Source of the DNA: Orbilia blumenaviensis | Lineage: Eukaryota > Ascomycota > Orbiliomycetes > Orbiliales > Orbiliaceae | Direction: 5' to 3' | Assembly (NCBI GenBank): GCA_036872755.1 | Contig: JAVHNS010000019.1 | Span: 62,001 to 126,000 of the forward strand | Length of the DNA stretch: 64,000 bases | Shown: piece after piece, positions 1 through 7,247 of the stretch | Layout: each line of letters begins with the position of its first letter | How positions within the stretch are numbered: the stretch's first letter is position 1 | Program-made: the position numbers and the translations under genes | Notes under the pieces: model-generated | Told to the model about the DNA's origin: nothing | What the model saw: the letters and a program-made list of their open reading frames with translations, nothing else | Database searches by the model: none

Positions 1-246
1 AACGTAGGATGGCGATGCATGTACTGCCGAGACCTCACCTTTGACACCTGGCTTGACTTCAGACATCATTTCCAGGAAGATCACCCCAACCACGGACAGG
101 ATGACCCTGCCTCACCTTACTACCGACTTAAAATCACCGATCTTAAACGAGGTCACCTTGAACCAAGACCCAACAGATTCCTCCACATCAACAAGATTGA
201 ATTTGCCGACGTCTATGGAAGAATGAACATGGAAGGAAAAAACTAA
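1..246 (+). CDS. gag: Gag C-terminus (partial)
   Basis: Open from base 1 in frame 1 to a TAA at 244-246, giving about 81 residues. Position directly before pol marks it as the end of gag, the capsid/nucleocapsid protein of the element. Instead of a CCHC zinc knuckle, the visible part has two cysteines two residues apart (codons 6 and 9), then histidines at about codons 22-23 and 29: a spacing like a C2H2 finger that could serve nucleic-acid binding. The rest is basic and polar. Pol begins in the -1 frame relative to this ORF. That it is gag rests on position and on the frameshift site, not on a capsid motif, which would lie upstream of the window. Confidence 0.7.
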   Translation, partial: NVGWRCMYCRDLTFDTWLDFRHHFQEDHPNHGQDDPASPYYRLKITDLKRGHLEPRPNRFLHINKIEFADVYGRMNMEGKN

Positions 247-294
247 GAAAACTTCAGGACTCGATGCCGCCTGAAGGGTCCAAGTTACGCATCG
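237..294 (+). promoter_or_regulatory. -1 programmed ribosomal frameshift signal between gag and pol
   Basis: Bases 237-243 read A AAA AAC in the gag frame, a canonical X XXY YYZ slippery heptamer, directly before the gag stop TAA (244-246). A slip of -1 enters the pol frame, which is open through 237-264 and beyond. Eight bases downstream, 252-258 (CTTCAGG) pair perfectly with 270-276 (CCTGAAG). Six loop bases (262-267, CGATGC) can pair with 289-294 (GCATCG), giving an H-type pseudoknot with a 7-bp and a 6-bp stem. Heptamer, spacing and fold all match known -1 frameshift sites. Function is inferred. Confidence 0.8.
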
Positions 295-3200
295 TTAAAA
301 ATGGACCATCCAAACAACTTTCCTTACAGTCAACCAAAAATCATTTCTTTCTACCAGTCAACATTAACGGAAACTCCAGCACGTCTTTATTAGACTGTGG
401 AGCAGAAGATTCATTCATTCACCCCGAAGTTGTCAAACAACTTAAACTACCTTACATTCAGAAACTTCAGAAAACACATGTTACCGCCTTCGATAATAGC
501 CCTCTTGGAACAATCACTCACGAAACCACTTTCACACTTCTTATAAATGGACACTTGGAAACAATCACGATGGATATCCTAGAGACCCCCCACGAATTGG
601 TTCTCGGATTCCCTTGGTTGGAAGAACATAACCCAAGTATTAACTGGAAAACTCGACACCTTGAATTCTCGAGATGCGATTGTAGAAAGATCTATTCCAA
701 GATCCGACCGGACAATCGACCCCCAAAAGAAGCTCATCACCGACTCACCCAACATATGTCACAAAAAGAAGTTAACAACCGTCTCCGAAACAAACCTCAT
801 TCCATAAGACATGTTTTTCTCAAAATACGAGAAATTAACAAAGAAAAGAAGGAGATTCCAGATTGGATTCTCGAAGATAATAAATTGGTCTTTCAGCCCC
901 CAGACGAAAGGGACCCCCTACCGAAAATCAATCAATTCACACATCATATCCCTCTAAAGGAAGGAACCCAACCAAAATCTCTACCTATATACGCATGTAC
1001 AGAAGAAGAAACTGCGGCTCTACGCGAATACATTGACGAAAACCTTCGCAATGGATTCATACGACCTTCTAACTCACCCGCAGGACACCCTATACTATTC
1101 GTACCAAAACCTAATGGAAAACTGCGAATATGTATCGATTACAGAAGCTTGAACGACATTACGATCAAAGACACTGGACCCCTACCACTGATAAGCGAGT
1201 CTTTCGATCGCTTAACAGGAGCAAATTACTTCACCAAATTGGATATTATCAATGCCTACTACAATATCAGGATAAATCCAGGAGAAGAATGGAAAACGGC
1301 TTTTCGATGCCGCTACGGTCTATTTGAATACTTGGTTATGCCATTTGGGCTAACCAATGCACCAGCTTCTTTCCAAGCTTTTATGAACCATGTGCTTCGA
1401 GAGCACATAGATGTCATTTGTGTTGTCTACCTAGATGACATTTTGATTTTCAGCAAGACGCTGGGAAAACACAAGGAAAACGTCAACGCAGTGTTGAAAT
1501 CCCTCCGGGACTACGACCTACGTGTGGCGCTAGACAAGTCAGAATTTGCTGTTACTGAATGCGAATTCTTAGGAGCCATAGTCACCTCGAATGGAATTAA
1601 GATGGACCCAAAGAAGGTTCAAGCCATTCAAGATTGGCCTCTCCCTGAGAATGTCAAAGAAGTGCAGTCATTTCTTGGACTTTGCAATTATTATCGACGA
1701 TTTATTCGGAAATACAGCTTCATGTCAGCAGCGCTTTCCGAACTCACCAAGAAACAACTGAAGTTTGAAATGACGCCCGAAAGAGTTCAAGCCTTTGAAA
1801 CTCTGAAAAAATCATTTACCTCCGCCCCCATTCTCAAACTTTACGATCCGAAATTACCTATCAAGATTGAAACCGACGCCTCTACAGCAGCGCTAGGAGC
1901 CTGCTTACTCCAACTCCATAAGGACAAACAATGGTACCCCATTGCCTACATCTCTCACAAATTCGATGCTACGCAACTGCGATACGCTATTCATGACAAG
2001 GAATTGATGGCTATTGTAGAAGCATGTCGAAAATGGCGCGTTTACCTCCAAAGCAAAGAACCTTTCACAGTTCTATCCGATCACAAGAACCTCACTTACT
2101 TCCTAACCACGAAGGAACTTAGCAGACGGCAAGTTCGATGGTGGGAACTCCTCAGCGAATATAGCATGAAGATAATACACTTTAAAGGAAAAGAGAATGC
2201 TCTCGCAGATGCGATAAGCAGGAGACCAGACCTTGTCAAAGGCGTTGAACCTGACAAAGGAGCAATTCTCAAATATGGCGATACTAAGGACCAGATTCTC
2301 ATCAATAAATCCCTGAATCTGACAGAACACAATATCGAAGATGATCTTCGACAGAAAGTCCTCAAAGCCTATGAACAAGACCCTGTTGCACAACGGATCT
2401 TGAAGAAAGAAGATACACCCCCTCACTTTGAATTAGTCGACGGAATTATTATGTTTCGAGACTCGTTCTACATCCCAACTAAGAAACTTCAAGAAGAAAT
2501 CATCTCTTTACACCACGATCACCCAGCTCATGGTCATCTTGGAATTGACCGTACTCAGGAACTTATCACAAAGACTTATTTCTGGCCTCAGATGAGAAAG
2601 CAGATCGAAGAATACATCAAAACTTGCGATCTTTGCTGCAGAAACAAGCCTAACCGACACAAACCTTACGGAACCCTTCAACCACACGACGTACCAAGTG
2701 CACCCTTCGAAGTTATTACTTACGACTTTGTACAAGGAATGCCTCCAGCACGAGACCCCCTCACCAACAAGCTGTACGACGAAATATTGGTTATCACGGA
2801 CAAGTTGACAAAAGTTGCTATTTTTGTCCCATGGGATAGCCAATGGGGAGCCAAAGAATTACAACAAGTCTACCACAACCATGTTTTCTCTAAATATGGA
2901 ATCCAACGAAAACACATTTCTGATCGCGACCCTCTTTTTACGAGCAAATATTGGCAGTCAATTATGAACCAAACTGGTACTAAATTGAACATTGCAACCA
3001 AAGGTCACGCTCAAACGGACGGAGCCTCCGAGAGACTCATCCAAACCCTTGAAATCTACCTTCGAAACTTCCTCAACTACGCTCAAAATAATTGGATACC
3101 CCTTCTACCCATGGCAGAATTCACCTACAACACTTCTCAACATTCAACTACTAAGTACACCCCGTACGAAGTACTGAGAGGATGGACGCCTAAGGCTATT

Positions 3201-3932
3201 CTTCCCCCTCTCACGCCGAAAGAAGTTGTCCCCGAAGCTGAAGAACATATGAAATCAATGAAGAATGCTCATAATATTCTCGTAAAAGACCTTCAGTTCT
3301 CACAAGAAAGAATGAGCCATTACTACGACAAACGACGGGAGGAAGCCCCAGATTTTAAAGAAGGAGATAAAGCATATCTGCTTGCACGAAACTTGAAAAC
3401 CAAGCGACCTAATAAAAAACTTGATTTTCAGAAATTTGGCCCATACGTAATCAAGAAGAAACTTGGAAAGCACCATTTTGAACTTGACATACCTGGACCA
3501 ACACGGATACACAAGACATTTCATGTCTCAGTCTTAGAAAGAGCCCCTCCAGGACTCAGAGAAGACCCGAACGAGATTGAAATCGAATACGACGACTACG
3601 CGGAATACGAAGTTGAAAGAATCCTTGACGGACCTAACGGCGACAACGAATACCTTATTCGTTGGGCTGCTCCCTACGGACCAGAAGACGATTCTTGGCA
3701 ACCAGAAGAAAATATTTCGCCACAAACTATACAGGATTACCTTAGGAACAGGGACCCACCCCATCAACCTGATGCCCCTGCACCTAAACGAGGACGAGGA
3801 AGACCTAAGAAAATAGAGATTAGCATACTTTGTAGATTTTCGACCTACAAGGATATGGCCTCTCTACCCAACCAGTTCCTACACTTACGAATTTTCTTTA
3901 CAAACATCCACCTCCACAGACACACGGTCTGA
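264..3932 (+). CDS. pol: Pol polyprotein: protease, RT, RNase H, integrase, chromodomain, AT-hook
   Basis: About 1222 codons from the first in-frame ATG; translation probably enters by frameshift at 237-243. Approximate order: retropepsin with a DCGAEDSFI active site (residue 43; Cys replaces the usual Ser/Thr); reverse transcriptase with YLDD (388); RNase H with acidic residues in ETDAS, HDKEL and SDHKN (540-605); an HHCC integrase zinc site (749-795); an integrase core with Asp near 819 and 887 and Glu near 921; a chromodomain (1113-1162) with YEVERIL, YLIRW and DSWQPEENI; and a basic RGRGRPKK AT-hook near 1177. Chromodomains of chromoviruses bind histone marks and steer integration. No internal stops; all catalytic residues expected for activity are visible. 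Confidence 0.95.
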   Translation: MPPEGSKLRIVKNGPSKQLSLQSTKNHFFLPVNINGNSSTSLLDCGAEDSFIHPEVVKQLKLPYIQKLQKTHVTAFDNSPLGTITHETTFTLLINGHLETITMDILETPHELVLGFPWLEEHNPSINWKTRHLEFSRCDCRKIYSKIRPDNRPPKEAHHRLTQHMSQKEVNNRLRNKPHSIRHVFLKIREINKEKKEIPDWILEDNKLVFQPPDERDPLPKINQFTHHIPLKEGTQPKSLPIYACTEEETAALREYIDENLRNGFIRPSNSPAGHPILFVPKPNGKLRICIDYRSLNDITIKDTGPLPLISESFDRLTGANYFTKLDIINAYYNIRINPGEEWKTAFRCRYGLFEYLVMPFGLTNAPASFQAFMNHVLREHIDVICVVYLDDILIFSKTLGKHKENVNAVLKSLRDYDLRVALDKSEFAVTECEFLGAIVTSNGIKMDPKKVQAIQDWPLPENVKEVQSFLGLCNYYRRFIRKYSFMSAALSELTKKQLKFEMTPERVQAFETLKKSFTSAPILKLYDPKLPIKIETDASTAALGACLLQLHKDKQWYPIAYISHKFDATQLRYAIHDKELMAIVEACRKWRVYLQSKEPFTVLSDHKNLTYFLTTKELSRRQVRWWELLSEYSMKIIHFKGKENALADAISRRPDLVKGVEPDKGAILKYGDTKDQILINKSLNLTEHNIEDDLRQKVLKAYEQDPVAQRILKKEDTPPHFELVDGIIMFRDSFYIPTKKLQEEIISLHHDHPAHGHLGIDRTQELITKTYFWPQMRKQIEEYIKTCDLCCRNKPNRHKPYGTLQPHDVPSAPFEVITYDFVQGMPPARDPLTNKLYDEILVITDKLTKVAIFVPWDSQWGAKELQQVYHNHVFSKYGIQRKHISDRDPLFTSKYWQSIMNQTGTKLNIATKGHAQTDGASERLIQTLEIYLRNFLNYAQNNWIPLLPMAEFTYNTSQHSTTKYTPYEVLRGWTPKAILPPLTPKEVVPEAEEHMKSMKNAHNILVKDLQFSQERMSHYYDKRREEAPDFKEGDKAYLLARNLKTKRPNKKLDFQKFGPYVIKKKLGKHHFELDIPGPTRIHKTFHVSVLERAPPGLREDPNEIEIEYDDYAEYEVERILDGPNGDNEYLIRWAAPYGPEDDSWQPEENISPQTIQDYLRNRDPPHQPDAPAPKRGRGRPKKIEISILCRFSTYKDMASLPNQFLHLRIFFTNIHLHRHTV

Positions 3933-4177
3933 ACAGACACCTACGGTGTTGATCGTCCAACCACTCTTCGACCCTCTCCAGATACCTTATTTCCTCAACC
4001 AGCAGAACCCTGTACTCTGGCCGCGCTAACGAGCGACTGCGCAGAAGCTGTATCGATAGAGCGATACCACGAATTATTGGAGTCAACGACTCAGCGCGAA
4101 TCATAGCAAGATAACAAGGCATGATTTGATTTGAAAATGAGAAGTTACGAATACATGACAGGAAACCAGCCAAAGTT

Positions 4178-4876
4178 TCAGATAGTACTCTGAAGGAAAT
4201 CCTCCATGGAAAACGCGAGATAACTCTCATCCCACCCAGCAGAAAAATCCACCGCATCCGCTGGGATGTCGCAGAAGAAGTCAAGCACCTCATCAGGCGC
4301 TGACGAACCTTCACCAGCCCCTTCTTCAACGATCGGATCATCTCCGAATATCATATCATTTTCTATGACTCTCTGTTCTTCATGAAGAAGAGATTCTCGA
4401 TACTTCCGCGCGATTACTGAAGCCTCAGTGGATTGACGTTTTAATTCAGCCGCAACAGTGTTGAACTCAGCCAGAAGCTCTGTGAGCTTTGTCTGACCTT
4501 CGATGACTTTTTGATGTGCTATTTCATACCGAGCAGAAGTTTCTTCCAATTCTTTGAACTTCTTGTCTCGAATTTCCGCAATACGATCCACTAAAGATTT
4601 TGGATTAGAAACACCCCACAAAGCGGAGAAAAACAAAAATCACTTACAAGGAATTGCATTGCATTTTCCTACTCTGCCCTGTCTATGACAGACTTCGCAC
4701 TTGATGCTCTTTTCCAACATGACGCAAATATGACCGTTCGCGACGCAGTGTGAACACGGAACTGCAGCCTCTAAACCTTCTGACTTGAACCGCTCAAGAA
4801 AGATGGCCCTTCTTCGTTTTGCTTGGACGCGATTCTCTGATCTTTTTTTAGGTTTTTGAATGGCGCTCCGTTGCAT
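4178..4876 (-). CDS. Spliced antisense gene inside the retrotransposon, Cys-rich motif plus coiled coil
   Basis: Two exons, 4648-4876 and 4178-4590 (minus), join in frame across a 57-nt intron (donor GTAAGT at 4647, branch TTTCTAATC, acceptor TTTAG ending at 4591) to give about 213 residues. The N-terminus is basic and followed by six cysteines (residues about 40-72) in two C-x2-C halves (CSHC...C and CEVC...C), a pattern suggesting zinc binding. The second exon is helical and probably coiled coil (about 80-150), then acidic. The gene lies between pol and the LTR, convergent with pol. Additional antisense ORFs at this site are known in some fungal gypsy elements, for example the Botrytis brtn gene (from memory). 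I do not recognise a function. Confidence 0.7.
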
Positions 4877-5187
4877 GATCAGAATGAAAGATTTGATATT
4901 ATTTTGTATGTATGAAAGAATATTTTGTGGTTTAAGTTTTGAAATTTAGTTATGGTGCGAATTGCAGTTATTTATGTTTGATTTTGATTACATAATCATG
5001 TAACGTGATCATGAAGGCTAAGCCTTCGGACACGAGAATTCTTGTACACAAATTTCTCCCAGACGGTTTTCCCGTACGGTAGAATTTTGTAGACGAATTT
5101 TGTACAAAGGCCCTTTACCCAGTTTTGTTGCATCTCCTATGTGCGAGAAGATCCCGCATGGGAATTTCCCTTTTGGGAGTTTCCCTT
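4877..5187. other. Noncoding spacer between antisense gene and polypurine tract
   Basis: No convincing gene. It should hold the promoter and 5' UTR of the antisense gene, whose ATG is at 4874-4876. The right end (about 5158-5187) contains short inverted GGGAA/TTCCC blocks that partly recur at the end of the LTR. Confidence 0.5.
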
Positions 5188-5201
5188 GAAGGAGGAGATA
5201 G
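5188..5201 (+). promoter_or_regulatory. Polypurine tract (plus-strand primer)
   Basis: A purine run with a single T (GAAGGAGGAGATAG) abuts the first base of the LTR at 5202. This is the expected position of the RNase H-resistant primer for plus-strand DNA synthesis. Confidence 0.8.
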
Positions 5202-5385
5202 TGTCACGGCCAGCCATACTAGGTATGTCTTGGCGTGTCAAACATGAGTCCGTTTTCGCAGGCTGTTTCTCACACCGAGATGATTTTTATTATAAATATC
5301 CGGCGGGAGAAAACCATACCAGAAAAGAGACGGATTGGACTGTGTTGTGCCGACAACACAACTCCCAGAACAAACCATGCAGAAA

Positions 5386-5448
5386 GCGTTATGTGTGGCT
5401 TGGCGCGTTATGTGCACATAACGCCCTCCGGGGCACATAACGCCCAAG
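5386..5448. repeat. GCGTTATGTG inverted-repeat array in LTR U3
   Basis: The decamer GCGTTATGTG occurs at 5386-5395 and 5405-5414. Its reverse complement CACATAACGC follows at 5415-5424, forming a perfect 20-bp palindrome at 5405-5424, and again at about 5434-5443. Four copies in alternating orientation within 60 bp, about 40 bp before the TATA box, look like an enhancer-type protein-binding array or a structure-forming element. Confidence 0.75.
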
Positions 5449-5486
5449 TCTATAGACGATTCACATTTGTATGGACGACGCTCATG

Positions 5487-5495
5487 TATATAAGG
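5487..5495 (+). promoter_or_regulatory. LTR TATA box
   Basis: TATATAAGG lies centrally in the LTR, downstream of the palindrome array, as expected for the U3 promoter. Transcription would start roughly 30 bp downstream, defining the U3/R boundary near 5520. Confidence 0.65.
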
Positions 5496-5759
5496 ACCTT
5501 TGAACGATGGCAGTCTCAGGATTCTTTCTTAGACTCCATCGGTCAACTTATCAATACTCAATACACTCTGTTTACTACCTTTACCCATTGAACCTAGTAT
5601 CCCCTTACTAGGAGTTACACTATTTGATATCTCTATATTCAACCCAGCTTACCTTGAGAGAATAATCTGAATACTTTAGATTGAGAATACGATTAGCCAA
5701 AGAACGCTAGGCTGTTTTAGGAATTTCCTATTTGGGAAATACCCGGGACAGGTGTAACA

Positions 5760-6720
5760 TAATAAGTATTTTAAGTTTTTAGTAATTTGTGTAGTTGTTA
5801 GTTAAAAGCAATTTTTTAATTAAATTAAAGAAAAATATTTATTAGTAATATTTTTGTTATTAATATTTTAGAATTATTTTTTTTTTTTTTTATAGTTGTG
5901 GTGTTAATTAAAAATATGAATTTTATTAGAATAAATAATAAGTGGGGGGTAAAATTTTTTAATTATTAATATACATTTGATTATTGTTATATTCTTTTAA
6001 TTAGTATTATAAATATAAAATTTTTATTTTTTAGAAAATATAGGTATAATAATAATTTTAAATTTTTTGAAATTAATTATAAATTTTTTTTTATTTATAT
6101 TTTATATATTTTCAAACAAAATTTTATGTTTTTTAATTGTTTTTTTATAAAGATAAAATTAATTTAACATATTATTGATATTATTTATTTTTTTATATTT
6201 AGATTTTAATAAATGGTTATAAATAGTAATTAATTTAAAATGGTGATTTAGGAATTTGTAAACCTAATTCTTTCTTAATAATTTGCTTACCATTTTCTCT
6301 ACTATTATTTGCATTATATTATAATTTAAAGAAAATTTTATCTTCCATAAATCTTCTATATATATTATTAATATCCTTTTTTTAATTTGAGTAAGTAATT
6401 AATTACAAAAACAAAATTGATAATTATTTTAAATAATATACCTGATAAATCAATACCCTAGTATTGATATTAGTACGCTATACTTTTTTACTACATATTT
6501 TAGTAACATTGTTGTTTTTTTTTTTAATGTTTTTAATATTAGTTAAATTCTTTTTTCTTTTTTAGGATTCAAGTTACTATATCAAATTAGTACCATCTTT
6601 GATGATTACAAAAAGTCCTCCCTTTGGTTTTAAGTAAATATTAATGAATTTCAATAATAAATACAAAGAAAGATGAATTTATAAAAAGAAAATAAAATCC
6701 CCTGAAAATAATAGGGGTTG
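5760..6720. other. Extremely AT-rich noncoding stretch
   Basis: Nearly one kilobase of A/T-dominated sequence with long T and A runs and no usable ORF, starting exactly at the LTR end. Composition differs sharply from the element and the genes. It may be an old, mutation-degraded repeat into which the element inserted; no recognisable element remains. Confidence 0.8.
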
Positions 6721-7247
6721 ATGAAGAGAACTATTCAGTCCTGATATGGTTAGCATCTTGTGTTGTGGGTACATCTTGCGGATGGATTGTTTACGTTAGG
6801 AGGTAACTGTAACTACCTGGGTACCTACTCCTAGTTGGGTACCAACCATCAACTAACCATTAACTACCTAGGTAACCATCACTCACCATCACCATCACCA
6901 TCACCATCACCATCATCATCATCATCCCTTACGCACCTCCTCGCTCGCTCCCTTAGCCAAGTAGGTACTTACTCAAAGCGACCTGATTCTGGACTGGAAA
7001 CTTCATCACAAGACGTCACTCTTTGTTCCTTAACTACTACCACTACCACTACCGCTACCACCGCTACTTACTTCCTTACTTACCTGCCGGAGGAGGTAGG
7101 TAGGTAGGTACTTTAGAAGGAGTTATCATCAGTGCCCGAACTAGCAGCAGCTTCGCTTTAAATCGACTGCATCAACCATTACATACCCATCGAATACATT
7201 GCAATAAATTACATTGCATTACACCACATCACAGCCAGAAAGCAGGA
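6721..7247. other. Upstream region with ATCACC and ACCACT microsatellites
   Basis: Noncoding 5' flank of the next gene. Contains an (ATCACC)n/(ATC)n tract at about 6883-6926, ACCACT-type repeats near 7036-7066 and a GGTA run near 7095-7110. Short ORFs here translate to simple repeats. Likely promoter and 5' UTR. Confidence 0.7.

Larger units (their letters stand above)
1..5759 (+). mobile_element. Ty3/gypsy chromovirus LTR retrotransposon, 5' part missing
   Basis: The window opens inside a gypsy-type element. In order it shows the end of gag, a pol with protease, reverse transcriptase, RNase H, integrase and chromodomain, a gene on the other strand, a polypurine tract and a 3' LTR that ends in GTAACA. 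Protease-RT-RNase H-integrase order is diagnostic of Metaviridae (Ty3/gypsy), and the chromodomain places it among chromoviruses. Pol has no stop codon or frame break over 3.7 kb, so the copy looks recent and spared repeat-induced mutation. The 5' LTR, primer-binding site and most of gag lie before base 1, so LTR identity and the target-site duplication cannot be checked here. Confidence 0.95.
5202..5759 (+). repeat. 3' long terminal repeat (558 bp)
   Basis: Begins TGTCAC directly after the polypurine tract and ends GTAACA, giving imperfect inverted TG...CA termini. It carries a palindromic motif array in U3, a TATA box and no long ORF. Only one LTR is in the window, so the limits rest on the polypurine tract, the termini and the abrupt change to AT-rich DNA at 5760. 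Confidence 0.85.

Noticed and set aside
3898..4341. 147-codon minus-strand ORF after pol
   Set aside because: It overlaps the better supported spliced antisense gene in another frame and extends under the pol end; no motif.
5141..5591. Overlapping ORFs of 69-118 codons in the LTR
   Set aside because: They span the polypurine tract, palindromes and TATA box, lack motifs, and are expected by chance in the GC-richer U3.
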